Below, piece after piece: positions 1 to 6,555 of a stretch of 12,084 nucleotides of DNA. Within the stretch, counting starts at the first letter, position 1, and each line of letters opens with the position of its first letter. Source of the stretch: Planctomycetota bacterium (GTDB lineage Bacteria; Planctomycetota; Planctomycetia; Planctomycetales; Planctomycetaceae); assembly GCA_023429275.1 (NCBI GenBank), contig JAEYWB010000088.1, forward strand, positions 1 through 12,084, in the 5' to 3' direction. Position numbers and translations under genes: made by a program. The notes beneath the pieces were generated by a model, which worked only from the letters and a program-made list of their open reading frames with translations, ran no database searches and was not told where the DNA came from.

Positions 1-107
1 GGCTAGCAGTCGCAGGCTGGCTCCGCCTCGCGGAAAGGCGATCGGAGTGGAAAATCAGTTTTGCCGCGGACGACAGGTCGCGAAGCACGCCTCACGCACG
101 AACTGAC

Positions 108-121
108 GTCCGTGGCCGGAC
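108..121 (-). terminator. Weak hairpin just after the ABC exporter stop
   Basis: The arms GTCCG and CGGAC form a perfect 5-bp stem with a 4-nt loop, 10 nt beyond the stop codon of the minus-strand exporter. There is no clear T-tract, so it is only a candidate 3' end structure. The remaining bases 1-107 show no gene I can support. Confidence 0.25.
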
Positions 122-130
122 AGGAAAGGG

Positions 131-2206
131 CTACGCCGCCTCGCGCGACCGAATTGCCGGGAGTCTCGAGGGAGTTTCCAGGAGCCGGGTGTAGAACGGG
201 CAGGTCTCGATCAACTGCTCGTGGCGGCCGTCGGCGACCACCTGGCCGCCCGAGAGGACGACGATCCGCGTAACGAACCGCAGCAGGCTCTCGGTCATCG
301 AGTGCGTCACGAGGAAGACCGTCCGCCCCTGCACGAACGACTTCAATGTCTCATGGATGAGCGCTTCGCTCTCGGCGTCGATGGCCGAGGTCGGCTCGTC
401 GAGGATCAGGATCGACGGGTTCCTCAGGATCGCCCGCGCGAGAGCGATCCGCTGTCGCTGACCGCCGGAGAGCTCTCGTCCCTTCTCGCCGACCGGAGTA
501 TCGAGCCCCAGCGGAAGACGCTTCGCGAATGCCATGACGTGGGCGAGTTCGGCCGCCCGTTCGACCTCCGCCCGGCTTGCGGACGGGGTGCCGTATCGGA
601 TGTTCTCGAGAATCGTGTCGTCGAACAGAATCGTGTCCTGGGCAACGAGGCCGATGTGATGGCGTAGCTGGCCGATGCTCAGGTCGCGAATCGCAACGTC
701 TCCGACGCGGATCGTCCCGGCCTGCGGGTCATAGAACCGCATCAGCAGGTTGAGCAGCGTCGACTTGCCGCAGCCGTTCCCCCCGACCACCGCCACGACC
801 TCTCCCGCCTGAACGGAGAGCGACAGGCCGTCGAGCACTGTCTCGCGGGAGAGTCCCCCGTCCTTCGGGCTGTAGCGGAACGTGATGTTCTGGAAGCTGA
901 TCGTCTTGAAGCCTTCCGGGAAGGGGACGGGAGCGGCGGGCTCGGGGACCTTCGAGCGGCCGTCGATGAGCTGGAAGATCCGGTCGATGGCCGCGTTGGC
1001 CTTCTTCACGCGGGAGAACGACGTCGACATCTTGCGGCAGGGGTCGAGCATCCCCGCCAGCATCGCATACAGGGTCGCGAGGGTGGCGGGCGTCATGACG
1101 TCGTTCGACAGCTTGATCCCCCAGATGGCGTTCCGCTCCCGCAGGACGAGGTAGGCACCGGGAAGAAGGGCGATGAACATCGCCGCGAGCCCGAGGAGTT
1201 CGAGCATCGGCCGGGTCAGGGAGTCGAGCTTCACGACCTTCATGGCGGTCCGGTAGTACTCGCGGGACTGTGCCGCGAACTGCTGCCGGTGACGCGGAGC
1301 GGTGTTGAACGCCAGGACGACTTTCACGCCGTCGAACGTCTCCTCGAGGACCTTGTAGATCTTGGACATGCTTTCCATCACCCGCCGGCTCGCCCGCTTG
1401 AGGAGCACGCCGAACTGATGGATCGTCAGCCCCAGCAGCGGAACGAACAGGAGCGAAAGGAGCGTCAGCCGCCAGTTGATGACGAGCGCCCCGATCATGC
1501 AGGCGAGACACTTCAGCGGCTCGCGGATGAGCTTGCCGGCAAAGAGCGAGATGGTCGTCGAGAGCTGCTCGACGTCGTAAGTGAAGCGCGACATCAGCCC
1601 GGCCGTCCCCTCGTGGGAGAGGGACTGGTAGTCGTGCCGCAGCGTTTTACGGAGCATCCGCTTGCGGATGTCGATGACGACCAGCTCGGAGACGCTCCCG
1701 ATCAGGACTTCCTGCAGGTAAAGGAAAACGCATTTCAACGCCGTCGCGACCAGCAGGAGGCCGAAGATCACCATCAGGGTCTTGAGCTTGTCGCGCGGGA
1801 CGAGCGGCAGGATGTTGTCGCGGAACCATAGCGCGCTCCGATGTGCGCGGGCCGAACGGTTGAACAGATCCTGCTCGACGACCTTCCGGCGATAGGCTTC
1901 CACGACCTCGGCGTGATCGTGGGAAAGGCCCTTCCCTTCGAGATTGCGAATCTCGTCCTCGATCGCCTCGATTCGAGCTTCGCTCGTCCGCATTTCTTCC
2001 GACGCAGTGGCAAGCGTTTCGTCGGCGTACTCGTTCAGGCTCTTCTTCTCGAAGAGCACCTGCACGACGGGGAACGCCACGGTGAGGTTCGCCCCCCACA
2101 ACGCGGCGACCACCAGCCCGCAAAGGATCGACGCGATCAGCTTGCGGCGATGCGGGTAGAGAAACGGGAACAGACGCTTGAAGTTGTCCACTGGCTTTCC
2201 GTCCAT
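131..2206 (-). CDS. MsbA-like ABC exporter, fused permease and ATPase
   Basis: This is a half-size ABC exporter of 691 residues that would act as a homodimer in the inner membrane and pump a lipid, polysaccharide precursor or drug outward using ATP. The membrane domain covers about residues 15-400. The ATPase domain covers about 435-680 and is complete: Walker A GGNGCGKST (475-483), Q-loop Q523, signature LSGGQ (579-583), Walker B ILILDE ending at D603-E604, and switch histidine H635. The family is usually about 580 residues. The excess is a charged, helix-prone loop (about 54-138) between the first two membrane helices, placed on the periplasmic side. The ATG at 2206 gives a normal basic N-terminus before helix 1, but I see no clear Shine-Dalgarno. 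It is divergent from the MgtE-like gene. The MsbA-type assignment is by domain layout; the substrate cannot be read from the sequence. Confidence 0.96.
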   Translation of the reverse strand: MDGKPVDNFKRLFPFLYPHRRKLIASILCGLVVAALWGANLTVAFPVVQVLFEKKSLNEYADETLATASEEMRTSEARIEAIEDEIRNLEGKGLSHDHAEVVEAYRRKVVEQDLFNRSARAHRSALWFRDNILPLVPRDKLKTLMVIFGLLLVATALKCVFLYLQEVLIGSVSELVVIDIRKRMLRKTLRHDYQSLSHEGTAGLMSRFTYDVEQLSTTISLFAGKLIREPLKCLACMIGALVINWRLTLLSLLFVPLLGLTIHQFGVLLKRASRRVMESMSKIYKVLEETFDGVKVVLAFNTAPRHRQQFAAQSREYYRTAMKVVKLDSLTRPMLELLGLAAMFIALLPGAYLVLRERNAIWGIKLSNDVMTPATLATLYAMLAGMLDPCRKMSTSFSRVKKANAAIDRIFQLIDGRSKVPEPAAPVPFPEGFKTISFQNITFRYSPKDGGLSRETVLDGLSLSVQAGEVVAVVGGNGCGKSTLLNLLMRFYDPQAGTIRVGDVAIRDLSIGQLRHHIGLVAQDTILFDDTILENIRYGTPSASRAEVERAAELAHVMAFAKRLPLGLDTPVGEKGRELSGGQRQRIALARAILRNPSILILDEPTSAIDAESEALIHETLKSFVQGRTVFLVTHSMTESLLRFVTRIVVLSGGQVVADGRHEQLIETCPFYTRLLETPSRLPAIRSREAA

Positions 2207-2244
2207 GGAAAGGGCCGCTGGAGTCGGTCCGGCAGCTCGGCGAC

Positions 2245-2250
2245 AGTATA
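2245..2250 (-). promoter_or_regulatory. Possible -10 box for the ABC exporter
   Basis: Read on the minus strand the hexamer is TATACT, five of six matches to the sigma-70 -10 consensus, in a region otherwise poor in A/T. It lies 38 bp upstream of the exporter ATG, giving a leader of about 30 nt. No good -35 hexamer is seen at 16-18 bp. Confidence 0.33.
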
Positions 2251-2334
2251 GAGGACGCCCGGACAGGTCCGTCCAGACGATTTTCGTTCGGGCCGGTTCT
2301 GGCCAGAGCTGTTCTCATCGGGCCGTGCGCTCTC

Positions 2335-2380
2335 GCGGGCGGTCGTCAGGTCTTTGCCTGTCTGGTGTCCCTCCGCCCGC
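2335..2380. repeat. 8-bp inverted repeat with nested small hairpin
   Basis: GCGGGCGG (2335-2342) and CCGCCCGC (2373-2380) are perfect complements. Inside the 30-nt loop, CAGG (2347-2350) and CCTG (2357-2360) form a second 4-bp stem. It could be an extruded DNA structure, an operator or leader RNA structure. Its role is unknown. Confidence 0.4.
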
Positions 2381-2556
2381 CTATGGTCGGGCAGAATGCT
2401 CTATTGCATATTGAAACCGCTGGCAGCGGCGGTTGCCTCGTTCGAGCAGACCGACTAGGGTCGGCCAGGAGGACAGGTGGAGGCTGGAATCGGCCCGAGA
2501 GTTCCTCTTTTGCCCTGTTTGCCGCTTCGCCGGCCCTGGTTTCCATCGAGATTTTC

Positions 2557-2562
2557 AGGAGG
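2557..2562 (+). promoter_or_regulatory. Ribosome-binding site fixing the MgtE-like start
   Basis: A full AGGAGG lies 5 nt before the ATG at 2568. This decides against the 45-codon longer frame that opens at a TTG at 2433. Confidence 0.9.
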
Positions 2563-2567
2563 TTCGC

Positions 2568-3551
2568 ATGTCCGCTGTCCGGCAGATCCTGGGGGATCCG
2601 GTCACGAAGCACATGCGTCGGGATCCCACGAAGATCCGGTCCGATCTGTCGATCGCGGCAGCCCTGGACATCATTGCCGGCCAGGAGATCGGGGGCCGCG
2701 TCGTCTACTTCTATGTTGTCGATGCGGACGAGAAGCTGCTCGGCGTCATCCCGACCCGCCGGCTGTTGCGGGCGCGGCGGGACGCGATGGTTTCCGACGT
2801 GATGATCAGTCCCGTCGTCTCCGTCCCGGAAACCGCCACCGTCCTCGACGCGTGCGAATTCTTCATCCTCCACCGGCTGCTCGCCTTTCCCGTCGTCAGC
2901 TCTTCCGGAAAACTGATCGGGCTGGTCGATGTCGACCTCTACACAGAGGAGCTCGAGGACCTGGAGAAGCGGCAGGAAGGGGAGGACCTCTTCCAGCTGG
3001 TCGGGGTCTATCTGAGCGAGGCGGAGCAGAGGAAGTCCGTCCTCGCCGCCCGGAAGCGTTTCCCCTGGCTGATGTGCAACGTCGTCGGTGGAATGATCGC
3101 CGCGTTGATCGCGGACGCCTATTCCGATGTCGCCACCCTGGTCCTCGTGACGCCGTTCATCACGCTGGTCACCGGCATGGCGGAAGGGGTCGCGATGCAG
3201 TCGGTCAGCCTCGCCCTCCAGACAATGCACGGCCGCCGGCCGACGTGGGACACCCTGTCGAAAAGCGTCGGGAGAGAACTGGTCGTCGGGCTGCTTCTCG
3301 GCGCCATGTGCGGGCTGATCGCCGGGCTCGCGGCCCTGGTCTGGAAAGGGAGTTTCCGGGCGGGGCTGTGCCTCTGCATCGGCATTGCCGGAGGCGTGAC
3401 CGCCTCGGCCGCCCTGGGCGTGGCGCTGCCGTATCTCCTCAGAATGTTCCGCCGCGACCCGCAGGTCGCATCCGGCCCAATCGCCCTTGCGGCCGCCGAC
3501 ATGGTGACGCTGTTGCTCTACTTCAACCTGGGGCGCTGGTTGCTCCGGTAA
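2568..3551 (+). CDS. MgtE-family divalent-cation transporter lacking the N domain
   Basis: This 327-residue inner-membrane protein has the two C-terminal parts of MgtE magnesium transporters. A pair of CBS domains (about 15-65 and 76-128) is followed by a linker helix and a five-helix membrane domain (about 165-325). The end, DPQVASGP (297-304) followed by D311 and a last helix, matches the family closely; D311 aligns with the pore aspartate that binds Mg2+ in known MgtE. Usual MgtE proteins have about 450 residues because a superhelical N domain precedes the CBS pair. Here only about 15 residues precede it. The pore signature normally written GNxGxQ reads GVAMQ (207-211), with only the glutamine kept. 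It may carry another ion, work with a partner, or sense ions through the CBS pair. Family membership is strong; Mg2+ transport is not proven. Confidence 0.85.
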   Translation: MSAVRQILGDPVTKHMRRDPTKIRSDLSIAAALDIIAGQEIGGRVVYFYVVDADEKLLGVIPTRRLLRARRDAMVSDVMISPVVSVPETATVLDACEFFILHRLLAFPVVSSSGKLIGLVDVDLYTEELEDLEKRQEGEDLFQLVGVYLSEAEQRKSVLAARKRFPWLMCNVVGGMIAALIADAYSDVATLVLVTPFITLVTGMAEGVAMQSVSLALQTMHGRRPTWDTLSKSVGRELVVGLLLGAMCGLIAGLAALVWKGSFRAGLCLCIGIAGGVTASAALGVALPYLLRMFRRDPQVASGPIALAAADMVTLLLYFNLGRWLLR

Positions 3552-3554
3552 CAC

Positions 3555-3570
3555 GGGCGTTGCCCCTTTT
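3555..3570 (+). terminator. Small terminator-like hairpin after the MgtE-like gene
   Basis: GGGC (3555-3558), a GTT loop and GCCC (3562-3565) are followed by CTTTT (3566-3570), starting 4 nt after the stop codon. The stem is only 4 bp, so termination may be weak. Confidence 0.4.
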
Positions 3571-3596
3571 CATCACCGCTCCCTCCGCAAGGGCCC

Positions 3597-3616
3597 GCGA
3601 TCATGATGTTGATCGC
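3597..3616. repeat. Perfect 7-bp dyad before the small winged-helix ORF
   Basis: GCGATCA (3597-3603) and TGATCGC (3610-3616) are perfect complements separated by 6 nt. The dyad ends 53 nt before the ATG of the small winged-helix-like ORF. The size and spacing suit an operator for a small dimeric DNA-binding protein, but it could also fold as an RNA hairpin. Confidence 0.45.
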
Positions 3617-3669
3617 ACGGCACGAAAGTCGCGGCCTGGCGATGGCATTCCCCCTTCTTCGGAGCCGCC

Positions 3670-3912
3670 ATGTCGCTGATTGTTCTGCTGGGTGATGAGT
3701 TTGCGCTGCTGGATCGGGTCGCGAGAGGAGGAGCGGAGGGAGTCGTCGCCGCTTCGTGGGAATCCAAGGCGGCCAGGACACTGGTTGGCTACCGTCTGGT
3801 CCGGCAGAGCGGCGACCACCTCGTGCTGACCCTCATAGGTCAGCAGTTCGTCGAGTCGGGAGCGTCGCCGAAAAGCCTCATGCTCGAGTGCCTCTCGACA
3901 ACGTGTGGATGA
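3670..3912 (+). CDS. Small winged-helix-like hypothetical protein
   Basis: This 80-residue ORF is not clearly assignable. The start is supported by GGAG (3661-3664), 5 nt before the ATG. Residues 8-20 look like a first helix. Residues 39-63 read like the end of a winged helix: GYRLVRQSGDH, then LVLTLIGQQFVESG, the turn, wing strand and closing helix seen in many small HTH proteins. The recognition helix would be about 28-39, and the tail (64-80) resembles nothing known to me. It lies downstream of the MgtE-like gene on the same strand and ends convergent with the protease gene. The 118-bp leader has a perfect dyad. Coding status is likely but not certain because several antisense frames are also open here. 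A DNA-binding role is inference. Confidence 0.5.
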   Translation: MSLIVLLGDEFALLDRVARGGAEGVVAASWESKAARTLVGYRLVRQSGDHLVLTLIGQQFVESGASPKSLMLECLSTTCG

Positions 3913-3917
3913 GAGGC

Positions 3918-3941
3918 GACGCCGTGATGTCGAGGGGCGTC
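3918..3941. terminator. Weak hairpin between convergent genes
   Basis: GACGCC (3918-3923) and GGCGTC (3936-3941) form a 6-bp stem with a 12-nt loop, in the 64-bp gap between the small ORF and the protease gene. An alternative stem, CGTGA with TCACG (3923-3944), overlaps it. There is no T-tract on either side. Confidence 0.27.
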
Positions 3942-3976
3942 ACGACGAGGTGCACGGCGGCTGCGCGAGTTCCATG

Positions 3977-5494
3977 TCAATCCTGGCGGCTCTCGTCTGC
4001 CCTGGACTCAGCGGGACGTCGCCAGATCACGAGCTGGGTGACGACTTCGCCATCGGTGACCCGCCGGATCTTGAGGAGGACGTCATCGGTCGCCCCGACG
4101 TTGGCGAGAGCGGCATCCAGTTCGTCGGCCGTTGCGACAGGCTTGCGGGCGACCTCCTCGATCACGTCATAGATCCGGATTTCCGAATCGGCCGGAGCCT
4201 GCGTGACAAGGAGTCCCCTTGTTCGACGGGCGTATCCGATCTGCACCGCAAGGCCTTCGTCCAGCCGCCTGACCCGGAAGGTCATTGGGCGGGTTTGCGT
4301 CCCTCGTTGCTGCGCGGCCTGCCTTGCCTGCGGGCGTTCGGAGAGCGTGACGTTCAACGGAGTCCGACGTCCTCCGCGGATGACGAGCACCTGCACAGTC
4401 TTGTTGATCGCCGTGAGACTGGCGAGGTGAATGAGATGGTTCTCGTCCTCGATATCGATGCCGTCAAACGTGAGAATCAGGTCCCCTTCGCGAATTCCGG
4501 CCTGGGAAGCGGGAGTCTCGGGATAGACCTGCAGAACGTGAGCCCCTCGCTTGCGATCGAGGTTGAACCGCAGTGCCGCCTGCTCGTCGAATTCCTCGTC
4601 GAGCCGGACCCCGAGATACCCTCGACGGACCCGCCCATGCTCGAGGAGCTGGTCGACCACATACCGGGCCAGGTTGGCCGGAATGCTGAACCCGATCCCT
4701 TCGTTCCCTCCCCCCTGGGAGGCGATGGCGGTGTTGATACCGACGATCCGGCCGGTCAGGTCGACGAGGGGGCCGCCGCTGTTCCCGGGGTTGATGGCCG
4801 CGTCGGTCTGCAGGAAGTCCTGGTTGATGACGTCGTACGCGTTGTCGGTCAGGACGAGAGACCGCCGCCCCTTGGCGCTGATGATTCCGAGGGTCACGGA
4901 CTGGCTGAGCCCGAACGGGCTGCCGACCGCAAGGACCATGTGTCCGATGTCGAGACTGTCGCTGTCTCCCCAGCGGGCCGTTGAATGCTGGCCTGGAGGA
5001 AGCCGAAGGACGGCAATATCCGTCGCCTCGTCCTCGATCACCTGGACGGGATTGACGACCGTCCGGTCGGGAAGACGGATCTTGATGCTCCTCGTTCCCG
5101 CTCCCGCAATGACATGCCGGTTCGTGACGACGAAGAACCCGCCGAACCTCTGGCTGGTCATGATCACGCCGGAGCCGGTCTCTTCGACTGCGCCGTTTCG
5201 TCCGCTGCGGCGGCTCTCGATGTGGACGACGGTATGTTTGACGGCCGCCGCCACGCGCGCCAGCTGGCGCCCCGCTTCATCGAGAATGGTCGCCGAGGCA
5301 GAGGTCGTTCCCGCAGCGGCACTGCTGGCCGGCACCGCGGCGGTCTGCAGCGGAGTCTCCTGGGCACAAACGAGCGGAGCCGCCGCGCCGACCGCTAGCA
5401 AGGTTGCAAGCACTCTTTCCAGGGCCCTGCGAGAGAAGCAGGTGACCCAGACACGCGTCCCGCGATCAGGATGTTGACTGGCGATTGATCGCAT
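3977..5494 (-). CDS. HtrA/Deg-family periplasmic serine protease with two PDZ domains
   Basis: This 505-residue protein would degrade or refold damaged envelope proteins. After a long basic N-region comes a hydrophobic stretch (about 28-43) and a likely signal peptidase I site near CAQE (43-46). The trypsin-like domain (about 70-280) has an intact triad: H127 in TNRHV, D159 in ATDIAVL and S239 in NPGNSGGPL. PDZ1 (about 285-385) is clear from the RGYLGV entry and the AGIREGDLI helix. A second, more divergent PDZ (about 405-492) shows DSEIRIYDVIEEV. The ATG at 5494 was chosen over the open-frame start at 5584 because GGGAGGGA lies 6 nt upstream and because the longer form would overlap the preceding DksA-like gene. 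That gene ends 70 bp upstream on the same strand, so the two are probably cotranscribed. Family assignment is very secure; DegP/DegQ/DegS subtype is not assigned. Confidence 0.95.
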   Translation of the reverse strand: MRSIASQHPDRGTRVWVTCFSRRALERVLATLLAVGAAAPLVCAQETPLQTAAVPASSAAAGTTSASATILDEAGRQLARVAAAVKHTVVHIESRRSGRNGAVEETGSGVIMTSQRFGGFFVVTNRHVIAGAGTRSIKIRLPDRTVVNPVQVIEDEATDIAVLRLPPGQHSTARWGDSDSLDIGHMVLAVGSPFGLSQSVTLGIISAKGRRSLVLTDNAYDVINQDFLQTDAAINPGNSGGPLVDLTGRIVGINTAIASQGGGNEGIGFSIPANLARYVVDQLLEHGRVRRGYLGVRLDEEFDEQAALRFNLDRKRGAHVLQVYPETPASQAGIREGDLILTFDGIDIEDENHLIHLASLTAINKTVQVLVIRGGRRTPLNVTLSERPQARQAAQQRGTQTRPMTFRVRRLDEGLAVQIGYARRTRGLLVTQAPADSEIRIYDVIEEVARKPVATADELDAALANVGATDDVLLKIRRVTDGEVVTQLVIWRRPAESRADESRQD

Positions 5495-5500
5495 CCACGC

Positions 5501-5508
5501 TCCCTCCC
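5501..5508 (-). promoter_or_regulatory. Ribosome-binding site fixing the HtrA start
   Basis: Read on the minus strand, GGGAGGGA sits 6 nt before the ATG at 5494. Neither upstream in-frame ATG (5518 and 5584) has a comparable site. Confidence 0.85.
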
Positions 5509-5564
5509 TGGAACTCATTCGCCCGTTCTCCGAACGAGCGTCGCCATTCTGGCTTCTCTCCGGC

Positions 5565-6020
5565 TTACCCGTCGACACCAACATCGAACTCGTCGAGGTT
5601 CAGCTCCCGCTCCGATTCGCGCCGTTCGATCGCCGCTGCCGATTCCCAGTCCGCCTTCATCGACCGCCGGCGGAAGGGCCGTTCGGCGGTCTGCTGGCAG
5701 CGGACACAGCGAAGGGTATGCGGCATCGCCTCGAGGCGGGCGATCGGAATGTCGCGTGCACAACGCTCGCAGCGTCCATAATCCCCCCTCCTCAGGGCTC
5801 TCAGGGCCCGGTCGATGCGGATCAGTTCGTCACTCTCGAGCGACGCCAGCTGCGACCGGATTTCCCGCTCGTTGTCATCCATGGCGAGGTCACCGAGGTC
5901 GCTCGAGCCAAAGCCGAGATCCCCGGTCGCCTCGGTATCGTTCACCAGCATCCGCTGGAGTTCATCCCGGTGGGCGAGTAACCGTTCATACAGTCGATTC
6001 AGTGCGGCAGTTCGAGGCAT
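5565..6020 (-). CDS. DksA/TraR-family zinc-finger transcription regulator
   Basis: This 151-residue protein belongs to the family that reaches into the RNA polymerase secondary channel and, in DksA itself, acts with ppGpp. An N-terminal helical part (about 1-75) contains DLGDLA (41-46), which matches the DxxDxA pattern at the coiled-coil tip of DksA that acts near the polymerase active site. The C4 zinc finger is complete: C84 and C87, then C105 and C108, with the family segment IPIARLEAMP between. Unlike E. coli DksA, which ends soon after the finger, about 35 more residues follow (117-151): first basic, then acidic. The ATG at 6020 has GGAGGTG 5 nt upstream. It is the first gene of a probable two-gene unit with the HtrA protease. 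The tip motif argues for a true polymerase regulator; whether ppGpp binds is unknown. Confidence 0.92.
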   Translation of the reverse strand: MPRTAALNRLYERLLAHRDELQRMLVNDTEATGDLGFGSSDLGDLAMDDNEREIRSQLASLESDELIRIDRALRALRRGDYGRCERCARDIPIARLEAMPHTLRCVRCQQTAERPFRRRSMKADWESAAAIERRESERELNLDEFDVGVDG

Positions 6021-6025
6021 CGCTG

Positions 6026-6032
6026 CACCTCC
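6026..6032 (-). promoter_or_regulatory. Ribosome-binding site of the DksA-like gene
   Basis: Read on the minus strand, GGAGGTG lies 5 nt before the ATG at 6020 and confirms this start. Confidence 0.88.
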
Positions 6033-6122
6033 AACAGTTGTGACGATCTCGAACGCGAAAGGCAGGCGGCCGTTGAGGTTGCGCCGGTCTTTCGTGTGCG
6101 AATCAGGTTGTCGGAATTCTTA

Positions 6123-6144
6123 CATCGACCTCGACAAGTCGATG
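6123..6144. repeat. 7-bp dyad upstream of the DksA-like gene
   Basis: CATCGAC (6123-6129) and GTCGATG (6138-6144) are perfect complements with an 8-nt spacer that itself contains another TCGAC. It lies about 100 bp upstream of the DksA-like start and could be an operator or leader hairpin. Confidence 0.4.
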
Positions 6145-6269
6145 CGAAACCCGTTCCGATTCTCCTGAGGAACCCGAATCCCTTGGTTTTCGAGAGATGC
6201 GGGCCGTCGTGACTGCGGATCCGGACGGGGGACAGTTGGACGTCGCTGATTTCGTCCACATCTCCCCGC

Positions 6270-6316
6270 GTGCCATGCCTTTGGGAGATCGTCCCGAGGG
6301 CCGCGCGGCATGGCAC
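6270..6316. repeat. Perfect 10-bp inverted repeat
   Basis: GTGCCATGCC (6270-6279) and GGCATGGCAC (6307-6316) are perfect complements. The 27-nt loop contains a second small stem, GGGA (6283-6286) with TCCC (6292-6295). It lies between two divergent genes and could be a binding site or a structured RNA element. Confidence 0.5.
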
Positions 6317-6446
6317 ACATTCCGCCATCGGCCTGATGGACACCATCAGATTCCGGGGAACTCGTCGCAGGATCGCCACACTCCGAGAAGCAAACCCTGT
6401 TCACTGATCTTGCCGAACCTGCCGTGCTTCCCACCGCAAACCGGCA

Positions 6447-6474
6447 TTGACTGCCGAATTCGTTCCCAGATAAG
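6447..6474 (+). promoter_or_regulatory. Sigma-70-type promoter for the TPR lipoprotein gene
   Basis: TTGACT (6447-6452, five of six to TTGACA) and GATAAG (6469-6474, four of six to TATAAT) are 16 bp apart, in the most A/T-rich part of the region. The predicted start near 6481 would give a leader of about 108 nt before the ATG at 6589. Confidence 0.5.
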
Positions 6475-6494
6475 AAGTTGATCGCGCTGCAGGC

Positions 6495-6555
6495 GGCAGG
6501 CTGCAGGCCGGAAGACGAGGCATCACCTCACGTCCTCGTGCCTGAATCTCCTGCC
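6495..6555 (+). promoter_or_regulatory. Nested stem structure in the TPR gene leader
   Basis: An outer stem GGCAGG (6495-6500) with CCTGCC (6550-6555) encloses an inner stem ACGAGG (6515-6520) with CCTCGT (6534-6539). It would lie in the 5' untranslated RNA made from the promoter at 6447-6474. It matches no riboswitch class I know. Confidence 0.35.

Larger units (their letters stand above)
2207..2567. other. Divergent intergenic region, ABC exporter / MgtE-like gene
   Basis: These 361 bp separate two divergently read genes and should hold both promoters. Visible items are the -10-like box for the exporter (2245-2250), a 10-bp palindrome TCTGGCCAGA (2298-2307), an 8-bp inverted repeat (2335-2380) and the only A/T-rich island (about 2396-2416), which may mark the start of the rightward transcript. 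I see no convincing coding frame. The in-frame upstream extension of the MgtE-like gene begins at a TTG and has no ribosome-binding site. Confidence 0.5.

Noticed and set aside
61..273. 70-codon plus-strand frame at the left edge
   Set aside because: Arg/Gly/Pro-rich, overlaps the 3' end of the exporter gene and has no protein-like features.
2421..2436. TGGCA-like and TTGC-like elements resembling a sigma-54 promoter upstream of the MgtE-like gene
   Set aside because: The distance between the GG and GC elements is one base longer than the strict consensus spacing, and the match outside these bases is poor.
2346..3554. 402-codon antisense frame opposite the MgtE-like gene
   Set aside because: Rich in Asp, Gln, Arg and Gly without hydrophobic core or motifs; a typical shadow of a GC-rich gene. 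The plus strand has a recognisable family and a strong ribosome-binding site.
3905..4984. 359-codon plus-strand frame opposite the protease
   Set aside because: A shadow frame; the minus frame encodes an HtrA protease with intact catalytic triad.
5362..5376. Lipobox in the protease signal peptide (PLVC)
   Set aside because: The residues before the cysteine (P, L, V) do not fit the lipobox pattern; a signal peptidase I site next to it is more likely.
5495..5584. Longer N-terminus for the HtrA protease
   Set aside because: It would overlap the DksA-like gene and lacks a ribosome-binding site; the later ATG has an excellent one.
6197..6481. 94-codon plus-strand frame in the long divergent region
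   Set aside because: Pro/His/Arg-rich, no good ribosome-binding site, runs through the inverted repeat and the promoter of the next gene.
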